From NCBI RefSeq assembly GCF_002261345.1, contig NZ_NEVT01000008.1, forward strand, positions 186,001 to 250,000: 64,000 nucleotides of DNA. The letters are read 5' to 3'. The position numbers were made by a program, and so were the translations under genes. Positions within the stretch are counted from its first letter, which is position 1. Every line of letters begins with the position of its first letter. The notes beneath the pieces were generated by a model. It was given only the letters and a program-made list of their open reading frames with translations, did not search any database and had not been told where the DNA came from. Origin of the DNA: Bordetella genomosp. 2. Lineage in GTDB: Bacteria > Pseudomonadota > Gammaproteobacteria > Burkholderiales > Burkholderiaceae_B. Below, piece after piece: positions 53,951 to 62,319 of the stretch.

Positions 53951-55543
53951 TCACTCGGCCGATTTCTTGAGGTTCCAGAACACCGTGACCGGCGATTCCA
54001 TCACGCCGTCGAGCTTGCTGCTGTAGGCCGCCGGAATGCGGAACTGCCCCAGCGGCGCCACCACGCCTTCATCGATGGCCAGCTTCTGGATCTGCGCGGT
54101 GATCTCCTTGCGCTCGGCCGGGTCGGTGGCGCGCGCGAACTTCAGGCGCAGGGCCTCGATATCGGGCACGTCGGGCCAGCCCGCCCACGACTTGCGCCCG
54201 GCCGAGGCCAGCGTGGTATTGCCGAAGGGATCGCCGCTAGTGGCCAGGATGCTGTAGGTGGAAAAAATGTTCCAACCGCCTTCGGCGGGCGGCTTCTGGT
54301 TGCCCTGCTGGGTCACCACGGTCTGCCAGTCCATGGTCTTCATGTCCACCTTGAAGCCGGCCTTGCGCAGCGCGGCGCCGATCACGATGGGCTGGGCCGC
54401 CAGCATGGCGATATCGGTGGGCTGCAGGATCACCACCGGCGTGCCGTCGTAGTTGGCCTCCTTGAGCAGGGCGCGGGCCTTCTCGATGTTCGAGGGCACC
54501 ACCCACTCCTCGCCATAAGTATTGCCATAGGGATTGCCGCAGCCCATCACCGCCGCGCAGGTCTGGTAGTACTCGGGATTGCCCACCAGCGCCTTGAGCA
54601 CGTCCTCCTGCCCGACCGCCGCCATGGCGGCCTGGCGCACCAGCTTGTTGTCGAACGGCGGGTACAGGTGGTTGAAGCGGTAGTAGGTCCAGGCGCCCAG
54701 CTTGTCCAGCACCTGCACCTTGATGTCGTCGCGGTTCTGCACGATGGGCAGCAGGTCGAACGGCACCTGCTGGATGAAATCCACCTCGCCGTTCTGCAGC
54801 GCGTTCAACGCCGTCATCTGGTCCGGCATGCTGACCCATTCGACGCGCTCGACGTTGACCACCTTGCCGCCTGCCGTCCAGCTCGCGGGCTCGGCGCGCG
54901 GCACGTAGTCGGCGTTCTTTTCGTAGACCACCTTGAGGCCCGGCTTGAATTCCGAGGCCACGAACTTGAACGGCCCCGAACCGATATATTCCTTGATCGG
55001 CGTGGATGCCGGCGTCTCGGCGACGCGCTTGGGCATCATGAAGGCGGGCCGCGAACTGAGCTTGGACAAGCCTTCCAGCAGCAGCGTGGTGGGCTCTTTC
55101 AACTGCACCTCGAAGCGCTTGTCGTCGAGCGCCTTGATGTGCTGCACCATCGGCATCAGCACCTGGCCGGTGGAATCGAGCTGCGCCCAGCGCTGCAGCG
55201 AGGCCACGCAATCCTCGGCCTTGACCGGCGCGCCGTCGTGCCACTTGAGGCCGTCGCGCAGGGTGAACGTGTAGGTCTTGCCGTCGTCCGAGGCCTGCCA
55301 GCTGGCCATCTGCGGCTGGATCTTGAAATTCGCGTCCACGCCCAGCAGCGTGTCGTAGATCATGTAGCCATGATCGCGCGTCAGGAATGCCGTGCTCAGC
55401 ACCGGGTCCATGACCCGCAGGCCGGATTGCATGACGGCGGTCACGGTCTGCGCGCCGGCGGGCGCCGCCGCCAGCAGCGCGCCGGCCAGCGCCGCGCCGC
55501 ACAGCAGACGGATGGCTTGCGGCAGATAGGTCTTCGTCTTCAT
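53951..55543 (-). CDS. ABC transporter solute-binding protein, family 5
   Basis: A 530-residue periplasmic peptide/opine-type binding protein with a signal peptide (about 1-33, ending AGAQ). Family 5 landmarks are LRVMDPVLSTAFLTRDHGYMIYDTLL, the FTLRDGLKWHDGAPV segment and VAPLGQFRIPAAY near the end. The ligand is unknown; the operon suggests D-amino-acid-containing or N-acylated compounds. A second binding protein with the same N-terminal pattern begins at 63812. It follows the DadA-like gene after 72 nt. Confidence 0.94.
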   Translation of the reverse strand: MKTKTYLPQAIRLLCGAALAGALLAAAPAGAQTVTAVMQSGLRVMDPVLSTAFLTRDHGYMIYDTLLGVDANFKIQPQMASWQASDDGKTYTFTLRDGLKWHDGAPVKAEDCVASLQRWAQLDSTGQVLMPMVQHIKALDDKRFEVQLKEPTTLLLEGLSKLSSRPAFMMPKRVAETPASTPIKEYIGSGPFKFVASEFKPGLKVVYEKNADYVPRAEPASWTAGGKVVNVERVEWVSMPDQMTALNALQNGEVDFIQQVPFDLLPIVQNRDDIKVQVLDKLGAWTYYRFNHLYPPFDNKLVRQAAMAAVGQEDVLKALVGNPEYYQTCAAVMGCGNPYGNTYGEEWVVPSNIEKARALLKEANYDGTPVVILQPTDIAMLAAQPIVIGAALRKAGFKVDMKTMDWQTVVTQQGNQKPPAEGGWNIFSTYSILATSGDPFGNTTLASAGRKSWAGWPDVPDIEALRLKFARATDPAERKEITAQIQKLAIDEGVVAPLGQFRIPAAYSSKLDGVMESPVTVFWNLKKSAE

Positions 55544-55615
55544 GTTGCTTACCCCCTGATTCAGTTGTCGATGCATGCTCGCCGCCGGCCCGGGCGCGGT
55601 GCCGGCGGCCCGGTG

Positions 55616-56860
55616 CTACAAGGTGAAACTGCGCGCGAGCGTCGAGGCGCGCCCGGCGATACGGTCGGCCAGCAAGCCGGCGCTGCCGGCCGCCAGCGTG
55701 AAGCCGAGCGCGCCGTGGCCGGCGTTGATCCACAGGTTGCGGTACGGGGTGGCGCCGATCACCGGCTTGCTGTCGGGCCGGGCCGGTCGCAGGCCGGCCC
55801 AGGCCTGCGGCTCGCCGGCGGCCTCCAGGCGCGGCAGGTAGCGGGCCACCTGGTGCTTGAGGCTGGCGATGCGCCGCTCATCGAGCGCGGTCGAACGGTC
55901 GCCGATATCCATCATGCCGGCCACCCGCAGCCGGTCGCCCAGGCGCGCGTACACGACTTTGTTGTGCACGTCGCTCAGGCTCGTCATGGGCGCGCGGCTG
56001 CGCTCGCTGAGCGGGTAGGTCAGGCTGTAGCCCTTGAGCGGATAGATCAGCGGGTTGATGCCGACCTGGCGGGCCAGCGCCTGCGCGCCCACGCCGTTGG
56101 CGATGACATAGCCGTCCGCCTCGATGGCGCCGGCGGCGGTCTCCAGGGCCTGCACGCGGCCATGGCGCACGCGCAGCCGGCGCGCCTCGGTGTTGAAATG
56201 GAAACGCACCGGATCGGGCCGGCCGGCCAGCGTGCGCTGCAGTTCCCCGCACAGCTTCAGGCAATCGCCGGCATCTTCGGTGGGCGTGAAAATGCCGCCC
56301 ACCACCCGCGCAGCGATATCGGCCAGCGCCGGCTCCAGCGCCAGGCACTCGCGCGCGTCCAGCGCGCGCTGCTCGCAACCCAGCGAGGCCTGGTAGCGCA
56401 TCTGCGCCAGCGCGCCGCGGTAGGCGGCGGCGTCCTGGTACACCAGCAGCTTGCCGGATGAGGCGAAATTGAAATCGAGCCGTTCGCGCGCCACCAGCCG
56501 GTGCATCAAGGTGCGGCTCAGCAGGCCGAGCTGCAGCAGTTCGGCGGTGCTGCGCCGGACCGTGGCATGCCGGCAGGCCCGCAGGAAGCCCAGCCCCCAG
56601 CGCCACAACTCCGGGTCGGCCCGCAGGCGCAGCCGCAACGGGCCGTCGCGGTCGGTCAGCCAGGACGGCAGCTTGGGCAGCACGGCCGGATCGGCCAGCG
56701 GCGCGACGAAGCTGTAGCTCAGTTGCGCCCCGTTGGCCTGGCTGGTGGCCAGGCCGGGACGCGGGCCGGCCTCGACCACGCTGACGGCGTGGCCGTCCTC
56801 GCGCAGGAAATAGGCGGTCATCATGCCGATGATGCCGGCGCCGATCACGACGATGTGCAT
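55616..56860 (-). CDS. D-amino-acid dehydrogenase-like FAD oxidoreductase
   Basis: A 414-residue DadA-family (DAO superfamily) flavoprotein. It has the dinucleotide-binding GAGIIG (7-12) with the acidic strand-2 end (VEAG), the DadA-type TSQANGAQLSYSFVAPLADP loop, and the C-terminal FAD motif NLWINAGHGALGFTLAAGSA. It should oxidise D-amino acids to 2-oxo acids with electrons going to the respiratory chain. It starts 2 nt after the TPP enzyme stop. Whether it is a true DadA or acts on a particular D-amino acid freed by the D-aminoacylase is open. Confidence 0.9.
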   Translation of the reverse strand: MHIVVIGAGIIGMMTAYFLREDGHAVSVVEAGPRPGLATSQANGAQLSYSFVAPLADPAVLPKLPSWLTDRDGPLRLRLRADPELWRWGLGFLRACRHATVRRSTAELLQLGLLSRTLMHRLVARERLDFNFASSGKLLVYQDAAAYRGALAQMRYQASLGCEQRALDARECLALEPALADIAARVVGGIFTPTEDAGDCLKLCGELQRTLAGRPDPVRFHFNTEARRLRVRHGRVQALETAAGAIEADGYVIANGVGAQALARQVGINPLIYPLKGYSLTYPLSERSRAPMTSLSDVHNKVVYARLGDRLRVAGMMDIGDRSTALDERRIASLKHQVARYLPRLEAAGEPQAWAGLRPARPDSKPVIGATPYRNLWINAGHGALGFTLAAGSAGLLADRIAGRASTLARSFTL

Positions 56861-56862
56861 GT

Positions 56863-58539
56863 TCAGCCCCGCGCCCCCGCGGCCCGGGCGCGCAACTGCC
56901 CGATGGTGGCCGCGGCCGAGATGTGCTGCAGGCTGGTGCGCACGGCGACGACCGCCGGGCGCCGGGCGGCCAGCGCGGCCGCCAGCGCGGCGTCGATTTC
57001 GCCGCTGTGGTTCACCGCATAGCCCAGCGCGCCGTAGGTGCGCGCCAGCGCCGCGAAGTCCGGATTGTGCAGCGCCGTGGCGCTGACCCGCTCGGGGAAG
57101 TGCTTTTCCTGGTGCATGCGTATGGTGCCGTACGACCCGTTGTCGGCCACGATGAGCACCGGCCGGGCGCCGCACTGCATGGCGGTGGCCAGTTCGTTGC
57201 CCGTCATCAGGAAGCCCCCGTCGCCGACGAAGCACACCACCTGGCGCCCGGGGCAGCGCAGGCTGGCCGCGACGGCGGCCGGCACCCCATAGCCCATCGC
57301 GCCCGACGACGGCGCCAGCATCGTGCGCCCGCCGCCGAAACGCATCAGCCGCTGCACCCAGCCGCCGAAGTTGCCCGAATCGATGGTGATGATGGCATCG
57401 TCGTCGAGCAGGCGGTCGGCCGCCTGCGCCACCGCGCCGAACACCGCGCCGTCCTCGGCGTCGCGCGGCCCGTCCCAGCGCCGCAGGCCGGCGGCGACCC
57501 GGTGCAGCCGCTCGCTCCAGGCCAGGTGCGCGGCGGCCGGCCGCGCCGGCGCGAAGGCGCGCAGGTCGGCCAGGAAAACCGCCGGATCGGCCACCAGCCC
57601 CACCGCCAGCTGGCGGATGTGGCCCACTACCGCGGCGTCCGGCCATACATGCACGACGTCCTGCGCCGGCCGCGGCGCCGCCGGAAACGCGTAGCCCTGC
57701 GTCGTGACATCGCCCAGCCGGGTGCCGATGCCCAGCACCAGGTCGGCCTCGCGCACGGCGTCGGCCAGTTCGGCCGGCGCGCCGTAGGCCAGGTGGCCCG
57801 CATACTGCGGATGATCATTGGGCAGCAGGTCGGCATGGCGCACCGCGGCCGCCACCGGCAGGCCGAACGCCTCCGCGACGGCCTGCAGTGCCGCGCGCCC
57901 CGCCTCATGCTTGAGCAGCCCGCCGGCGATCAGCAGCGGACGCCGCGCCGCGGCGATCAACGCGGCCACGCGGCGCAGGTCGTCCTGGCTGGCGCCGGCG
58001 CGCGGCCGCGCCAGCGGTTGCGCCGCCGCGCCATCGACCGCATCCTCCAGCATATCCTCGGGCAAGGCCACCACCACCGGCCCGGGCGTGCCGCTCTGCG
58101 CCGCGTGCAGCGCGGTCGCCACCGTGTCGGCCAGCCGGGCGGCATCGCGCACCTCCACCACCCACTTGGCCATGGCGCCGAAGACCCGCTCGTAGTCGAT
58201 CTCCTGGAAGGCGCCCATGTGGCGGTGCGCGCGCTCGACCTGGCCGATGAACAGCACCAGCGGCACGGCGTCCTGCTGCGCCGAGTGCACCGCGATGGCG
58301 GCGTTCATTGCGCCGGGGCCGCGGCTGACAAAGGCCACCCCGGGGCGGCCCGCCAGGCGGGCATCGGCCAGCGCCATGAAACCCGCGCCGCTCTCGTGGC
58401 GCGCGGTCACGGCGACCACATCGGCGCGCCCCGCCAGGCCGTCCAGCACGCTCAGGTAGCTTTCGCCCGGCACGCAGAACACGCGGTCCACGCCATGCGC
58501 CGCCAGGGTATCGATGAGCAGATCGGCCGCCCGTCTCAT
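56863..58539 (-). CDS. Thiamine-pyrophosphate enzyme of the acetolactate synthase/decarboxylase superfamily
   Basis: A 558-residue TPP enzyme with the Pyr domain (catalytic Glu49 in RHESGAGF), a central domain and the PP domain with the GDG..N cofactor motif (GDGGFLMTGNELATAM to ADN). It is close to acetolactate synthase large subunits and 2-oxo-acid decarboxylases, but no regulatory subunit lies nearby. Placed between a D-amino-acid oxidoreductase and a TetR regulator, it probably processes the 2-oxo acid formed by the former; this is an inference. It starts 3 nt after the TetR stop. Confidence 0.9.
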   Translation of the reverse strand: MRRAADLLIDTLAAHGVDRVFCVPGESYLSVLDGLAGRADVVAVTARHESGAGFMALADARLAGRPGVAFVSRGPGAMNAAIAVHSAQQDAVPLVLFIGQVERAHRHMGAFQEIDYERVFGAMAKWVVEVRDAARLADTVATALHAAQSGTPGPVVVALPEDMLEDAVDGAAAQPLARPRAGASQDDLRRVAALIAAARRPLLIAGGLLKHEAGRAALQAVAEAFGLPVAAAVRHADLLPNDHPQYAGHLAYGAPAELADAVREADLVLGIGTRLGDVTTQGYAFPAAPRPAQDVVHVWPDAAVVGHIRQLAVGLVADPAVFLADLRAFAPARPAAAHLAWSERLHRVAAGLRRWDGPRDAEDGAVFGAVAQAADRLLDDDAIITIDSGNFGGWVQRLMRFGGGRTMLAPSSGAMGYGVPAAVAASLRCPGRQVVCFVGDGGFLMTGNELATAMQCGARPVLIVADNGSYGTIRMHQEKHFPERVSATALHNPDFAALARTYGALGYAVNHSGEIDAALAAALAARRPAVVAVRTSLQHISAAATIGQLRARAAGARG

Positions 58540-58542
58540 GGG

Positions 58543-59202
58543 TCAACTCTCCTTGGGTGTCGTGGCGCCGGGCCGCGCCGCGGCCTCCAGCGCGCTCAGC
58601 GAGTGGTGCTTGAGATCGTCGGGCAGGCTCTGCGTCAGCGTCTCGAGCGCCGCGTACAGGCGCGCCCAGCCTTCGTTGGTGCGCAGGGGCACGCCCAGGA
58701 ATTGGCTTTCCGTCTTCGAGCGCAGCATCAGGTACAGCACGCCCGCCAGCATGATGCTGACCATGGCGGGCACATCCGCCTCGCCGGTCAGGCCATCGAC
58801 ACGGTCGATGAACTGGCGGGCCGCCTGCTCGCGCCGGTCGGCCAGCTGGGCCGTGACATCGTTGCGCTCGATCAGCTCCCAGCGGCGCACTTCGCGCAGC
58901 GATTCGTTGCTCGCCAGCGCCTCGATCTGCGCGCGCAACATGGACAAGATCAGATCGGCCGGCGTGCGCTGGCTCGACTCGCCGTTCTTGAGCAGGTCGG
59001 AGCGGCCGGTCCAGAAGTCCTGCTCCTTCATCCATGCCAGCATCAGCCCCGGCATGCCGTCGAAATAGCGGTAGATCAGTTCCTTGCTGACTCCGGCGCG
59101 CTTGGCGATTACGTTGATGCCCACGCCGGCCATGCCGGTTTCGCAGATCTGCGCCTCCAGGGCGGCCAGGATCTGCCGTTCAGTCTGTTCACGCCGCGAC
59201 AT
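58543..59202 (-). CDS. TetR/AcrR-family transcriptional regulator
   Basis: A 219-residue repressor with an N-terminal helix-turn-helix (ILAALEAQICETGMAGVGINVIAKRAGVSKELIYRYFDG, about 10-50) and an all-helical ligand domain. It is second in the operon: its start overlaps the preceding gene by 14 nt and its stop is 3 nt from the TPP enzyme. The palindrome at 60178-60197 before the first gene is the likely operator, giving autoregulation. The inducer is unknown, perhaps a D-amino acid or its N-acyl derivative. Confidence 0.94.
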   Translation of the reverse strand: MSRREQTERQILAALEAQICETGMAGVGINVIAKRAGVSKELIYRYFDGMPGLMLAWMKEQDFWTGRSDLLKNGESSQRTPADLILSMLRAQIEALASNESLREVRRWELIERNDVTAQLADRREQAARQFIDRVDGLTGEADVPAMVSIMLAGVLYLMLRSKTESQFLGVPLRTNEGWARLYAALETLTQSLPDDLKHHSLSALEAAARPGATTPKES

Positions 59203-60124
59203 CGAGGCTCCTCATCAGCAGGGTGCGCCGCGCCAACCCGTCGATGGGCCGCGCCACGCCGGCGGCGACGTCGGCATAGAGTTCGGTGGCTGCCCACCCC
59301 GCCGGCGCGCCGTCCTGCCGGACCTCGGCGCCCAAGTAGATGGCGGTGCCGCGGCGCTCGAGCGTCGGCAGGTGCGGGTCGGCCGACTCCAGCGCCACGA
59401 TGGCGCCCGTCGCATCCACATGGACGCAGTCGCGCGCGGCGGGCCGCACCGGCACCGGCGCGGCCAGCGTGAGGAAGCGCCACGGCGCGGGACGGCCGGC
59501 GAGTTCGGCCCATGCCAGGTCCGCCAGCGCATCGGCCAGCGTCGCGCCGCGCAGGTCCGCGTAGATGGAGTTGTGCAGCAGGGCCAGGCGGCCGGCGGCC
59601 GCGGCGCGCTGCGCCTGGCCAAGATCCGCGCGCCCGGCCACCCGCGCGCTATTGCCCCAGCCGAGCCGGCCGTCGGCGGCCAGCGCGATCAGGCCCGCAT
59701 CGGCCTGCGCGCAGCCCGCCAGCACCGAGTCGATGGCTTGCTGGGGCTCGTGTCCCTCGGCGAGCCGCGCCAGCACCGCCTGGTTCAGGGGCACGCCGTC
59801 GGCGCCCGGACGGTTCGGCAGCCGATGCCCGGTCACCAGGCCAATACCGGATGCGCCAGGCAGAAACTGCACCAGCGGCTCGGGACGGTCCGGGCCGCTG
59901 GCAATAACGGCCGCCGCGCGCGCCTCCAGCCAGGCCGGCGGGATATCGAGCGCGCCGATGCCGCCTCGCTGCGTCTCGCAATGCCGATACCTGCCCTGCC
60001 CGTCCAGCACCGCGAAAACCGCGAAGCCGCCGATGGCGCCCCGGCCCAGTAGTTCGGCGCCCAGCACCGCGGCGCGCACGGCCGCGCCGGCCCGTGGCCC
60101 GCTGGCGGCGATTCCGATGGTCAT
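59189..60124 (-). CDS. Uncharacterised protein leading the D-amino-acid operon
   Basis: A 311-residue soluble protein with no signal peptide or membrane helix. The N-terminal half contains GRGAIGGFAVFAVLDGQGRY, TQRGG, LVTGHRLPNRPG and AQADAGLIALAADGRLGWGNSARV, which look like the strands and loops of an Ntn-hydrolase- or DUF1028-like alpha-beta-beta-alpha fold, but I cannot place it with certainty. It is the first gene behind the operator/promoter at 60178-60234, and it overlaps the TetR gene by 14 nt. A role in handling an amide or D-amino-acid compound is possible from context only. Confidence 0.8.
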   Translation of the reverse strand: MTIGIAASGPRAGAAVRAAVLGAELLGRGAIGGFAVFAVLDGQGRYRHCETQRGGIGALDIPPAWLEARAAAVIASGPDRPEPLVQFLPGASGIGLVTGHRLPNRPGADGVPLNQAVLARLAEGHEPQQAIDSVLAGCAQADAGLIALAADGRLGWGNSARVAGRADLGQAQRAAAAGRLALLHNSIYADLRGATLADALADLAWAELAGRPAPWRFLTLAAPVPVRPAARDCVHVDATGAIVALESADPHLPTLERRGTAIYLGAEVRQDGAPAGWAATELYADVAAGVARPIDGLARRTLLMRSLDVAA

Positions 60125-60177
60125 GCCTGCCGTTCCCGTTGTCCTGCCGGCGCGGCGCGCCGGCGCTGAAACCGTTC

Positions 60178-60197
60178 ATGTGACCACATGGTCACAT
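60178..60197. promoter_or_regulatory. Palindromic operator for the TetR regulator
   Basis: A 9-bp inverted repeat ATGTGACCA-N2-TGGTCACAT, 54 nt upstream of the first gene of the operon. Its size and symmetry suit a TetR dimer. It sits just downstream of the predicted minus-10 at 60206-60211, overlapping the expected transcription start, so binding would block initiation. Confidence 0.75.
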
Positions 60198-60205
60198 TCG
60201 GGCAA

Positions 60206-60234
60206 ATCCTACACCCGCGCTGACGGGGCAACAA
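60206..60234 (-). promoter_or_regulatory. Predicted sigma-70 promoter of the nine-gene operon
   Basis: On the minus strand, TTGTTG (60229-60234), a 17-nt spacer, then TAGGAT (60206-60211). Transcription would start about 7 nt further, at the edge of the palindrome 60178-60197. Spacing is ideal, though each hexamer matches consensus only partly. Confidence 0.55.
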
Positions 60235-60261
60235 GACCGGCGGCATAGGGAGAAACCCGCC

Positions 60262-60292
60262 CCGCCGGGCACGCCGCTTGCGTGCCCGGCGG
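60262..60292. repeat. 13-bp inverted repeat between divergent transcription units
   Basis: CCGCCGGGCACGC (60262-60274) and its complement (60280-60292) enclose a 5-nt loop. It lies between the minus-strand operon promoter and the DUF3008 gene. No T-run follows on either strand, so it may act as an RNA structure in the DUF3008 leader or as an insulator rather than a terminator. Confidence 0.5.
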
Positions 60293-60321
60293 TTCGCATT
60301 GACTGATCGACGGAGGTGAGC

Positions 60322-60510
60322 ATGCCTGCGAAATCCCAAGCACAGCAGCGCGCGGCCGGCGCCGCGCTGTCCGCCAAGCGCGGCGAGCAGAAGAAGAGCG
60401 AGCTGAAGGGCGCCGCCAAGTCCATGTACGAATCCATGGACAAAAAGGAACTGGAAAAAATGGCATCCGGCTCCACCCGCGGCAAGCCGGAACACAAGCG
60501 CGATTCCTGA
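60322..60510 (+). CDS. Small basic DUF3008 protein
   Basis: A 62-residue Lys/Ala/Ser-rich protein that matches DUF3008: MPAKSQAQQRAAGAAL, SELKGAAKSMYESM and GKPEHKRDS are typical along its whole length. The ATG at 60322 has GGAGG at 5 nt; an in-frame GTG 6 nt upstream lies within that Shine-Dalgarno. The function is unknown; its helical, highly charged nature is reminiscent of small stress-related proteins. Confidence 0.85.
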   Translation: MPAKSQAQQRAAGAALSAKRGEQKKSELKGAAKSMYESMDKKELEKMASGSTRGKPEHKRDS

Positions 60511-60532
60511 CCCCGGCGGCCCGCCGCCCCAT

Positions 60533-60574
60533 GCCGGCGGCCGCCCCGGGCGCAACGCCCGGGCGGCCGCCGGC
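60533..60574 (+). terminator. Long GC-rich hairpin after the DUF3008 gene
   Basis: An inverted repeat of about 18 bp (GCCGGCGGCCGCC... at 60533 pairing with sequence ending at 60574, one bulged base, loop about CAA). It starts 23 nt after the stop codon. The tail (TGCGTTGCG) is not T-rich, so termination efficiency is uncertain. Confidence 0.5.
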
Positions 60575-60630
60575 TGCGTTGCGCGATGGAGCGCGCTAGG
60601 TAAAACCCCTATTACGCTGCTGCCCGAACA

Positions 60631-60680
60631 AATTTATCGTATCCGCGAATTATCTAATCTGAGAATTATCGAATACGAAA
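60631..60680 (+). promoter_or_regulatory. AT-rich promoter/operator region with direct repeats before the FAD oxidoreductase
   Basis: Two identical octamers GAATTATC at 60647-60654 and 60663-60670 are spaced 16 bp apart. They are flanked by inverted TCGTAT (60637-60642) and ATACGA (60673-60678). The block is AT-rich and directly precedes the ATG at 60681, leaving little leader, so it probably includes regulator sites overlapping the promoter. Confidence 0.45.
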
Positions 60681-61817
60681 ATGGCTGAGCAGCAGACGTA
60701 CGATTACGCCATCGTGGGCGCCGGCATCGCCGGCGCTTCGGCCGCTTACCGCCTGGCCGAGACGGCCTCGGTGGTGGTGCTGGAGCGCGAGCCGCAGCCC
60801 GGCTATCACTCCACCGGCCGCTCGGCCGCGATGTTCATGGAAACCTATGGCACGCCGCACATCCGCGCGCTGACCCGCGCCAGCCGGGAGTTCTACGAGC
60901 ACCCGCCGGCCGGTTTCGCCGACCATCCCCTGCTGGGCGCGCGCGGCGTCTTGTACATCGCCACGCTCGACCAGGCCGACCTGCTGCGGCAGACCTATGC
61001 CGAATTCCGCGCCCAGTCGGACCAGGTCGCGCTGGTGAGCGCCGCCGAGGCGGCGGCCCGCGTGCCCTGCCTGCGCGGCGAACTGCTGTGCGGCGCCATC
61101 GCCGAACCGGAAGCGCGCGACATCGATGTGCACGCACTGCACCAGGGGTTCCTGCGCGGCATGCGCCAGCGCGGCGCGACCCTGCGGGCCAACGCGGAGC
61201 TGGCCGGGGCGCGGCATGACGCGGACGGCTGGACGCTGCAACTCACCGACGGCCAGACGCTGCGCGCCCGCGCGCTGGTCAACGCGGCCGGCGCCTGGGC
61301 GGACCAGGTGGCCGGGCTGTGCGGCGCCGCGCCCATCGGCCTGCAGCCGCGCCGCCGCACCGCATTCACGTTCGCCGGCCCCGAGGACATGGATTTCGCC
61401 GACTGGCCGGCGGTGGTCGGCGTGGACGAGAGCTTCTATTTCAAGCCGGACGCCGGCCAGTTGCTGGGCTCGCCGGCCAATGCCGACCCGGTGGCGCCGC
61501 ACGACGTGGTGCCCGAGGAACTCGACGTGGCCACCGGCATCCACCGGATCGAGTCGGCGACGTCGCTGACCATCCGGCGCCCGCGCCACACCTGGGCGGG
61601 CCTGCGCTCGTTCGTGGCCGATGGCGATTTCGCGATCGGCTGGGACGAGCAGGCGCCGGCATTCTTCTGGCTGGCGGCCCAGGGCGGCTACGGCATCCAG
61701 ACGGCGGCCGCCGCCTCGGAACTGGCCGCCGCCCTGCTGGCGCGCCGTCCCGTGCCGGAGCACCTGCGCAAGCACGGCGTCGACGCCGAGGCCGTGCGGC
61801 CCGGGCGCCTGCGCTGA
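60681..61817 (+). CDS. FAD-dependent amino-acid oxidase/dehydrogenase (DAO family)
   Basis: A 378-residue DAO-superfamily flavoprotein. It has GAGIAG (13-18), the acidic end of strand 2 (LEREP), the STGRSAAMF loop, a middle NAAGAWADQVA motif that binds FAD, and the C-terminal LAAQGGYGIQTAAAASELAA. It resembles glycine/D-amino-acid oxidases and FAD-linked D-lysine or opine-type enzymes. It heads a plus-strand operon with RidA (43-nt gap), which removes the reactive imine products of such oxidases. The substrate is unknown. Confidence 0.9.
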   Translation: MAEQQTYDYAIVGAGIAGASAAYRLAETASVVVLEREPQPGYHSTGRSAAMFMETYGTPHIRALTRASREFYEHPPAGFADHPLLGARGVLYIATLDQADLLRQTYAEFRAQSDQVALVSAAEAAARVPCLRGELLCGAIAEPEARDIDVHALHQGFLRGMRQRGATLRANAELAGARHDADGWTLQLTDGQTLRARALVNAAGAWADQVAGLCGAAPIGLQPRRRTAFTFAGPEDMDFADWPAVVGVDESFYFKPDAGQLLGSPANADPVAPHDVVPEELDVATGIHRIESATSLTIRRPRHTWAGLRSFVADGDFAIGWDEQAPAFFWLAAQGGYGIQTAAAASELAAALLARRPVPEHLRKHGVDAEAVRPGRLR

Positions 61818-61860
61818 ACCGCCCACCCTGAAAGTCCTGGAAACCGACCGAGGTACCGCC

Positions 61861-62262
61861 ATGTCCCGACGCATCATCCGCCATCCCAGCCCGCTGCCCA
61901 TGCCGTTCTCGCGCGCCACGCAGGCCGGCGGCTTCCTGTTCCTGTCCGGCCAGGTGCCGATGGACGCCACCGGGCAGGTCGTGCGCGGCGACATCCGCGC
62001 GCAGACCGAGGCCGTGTTCGACCGCATCACCGAAACGCTGGCCCTGGCCCGCTGCACCCTGCACGACGTGGTGCGCGTCACGGTATGGCTGTCCGACCTG
62101 GCGCTGTTCGCCGATTTCAACGAGGTCTACGCGGCGCGCTTCGGCAAGGCCCTGCCGGCCCGCTCGACGGTGCAGGCGCGGCTGGCGCTGGACGTCGACG
62201 TGGAGATCGAAATGCAGGCGCTGCTGCCCGACCGCCGGCCCGGTCCGGTCTCGGAAGCCTGA
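61861..62262 (+). CDS. RidA/YjgF/YER057c-family enamine/imine deaminase
   Basis: A 133-residue protein with the RidA core (LFLSGQVPMDATGQ, ALARCTLHDVVRVTVWLSDLALFADFNEVYAARFG, PARSTVQARL with the conserved Arg). RidA proteins hydrolyse 2-imino/enamine intermediates to 2-oxo acids. It lies between an amino-acid oxidoreductase and an M81 peptidase gene, which fits damage control for that oxidoreductase. The length is normal. Confidence 0.92.
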   Translation: MSRRIIRHPSPLPMPFSRATQAGGFLFLSGQVPMDATGQVVRGDIRAQTEAVFDRITETLALARCTLHDVVRVTVWLSDLALFADFNEVYAARFGKALPARSTVQARLALDVDVEIEMQALLPDRRPGPVSEA

Positions 62263-62319
62263 CCGCCGCTTGCCCGGCGCCCGCGCGCCGGCCCGCCATT
62301 CCAACCGTGGAGCCACCGC

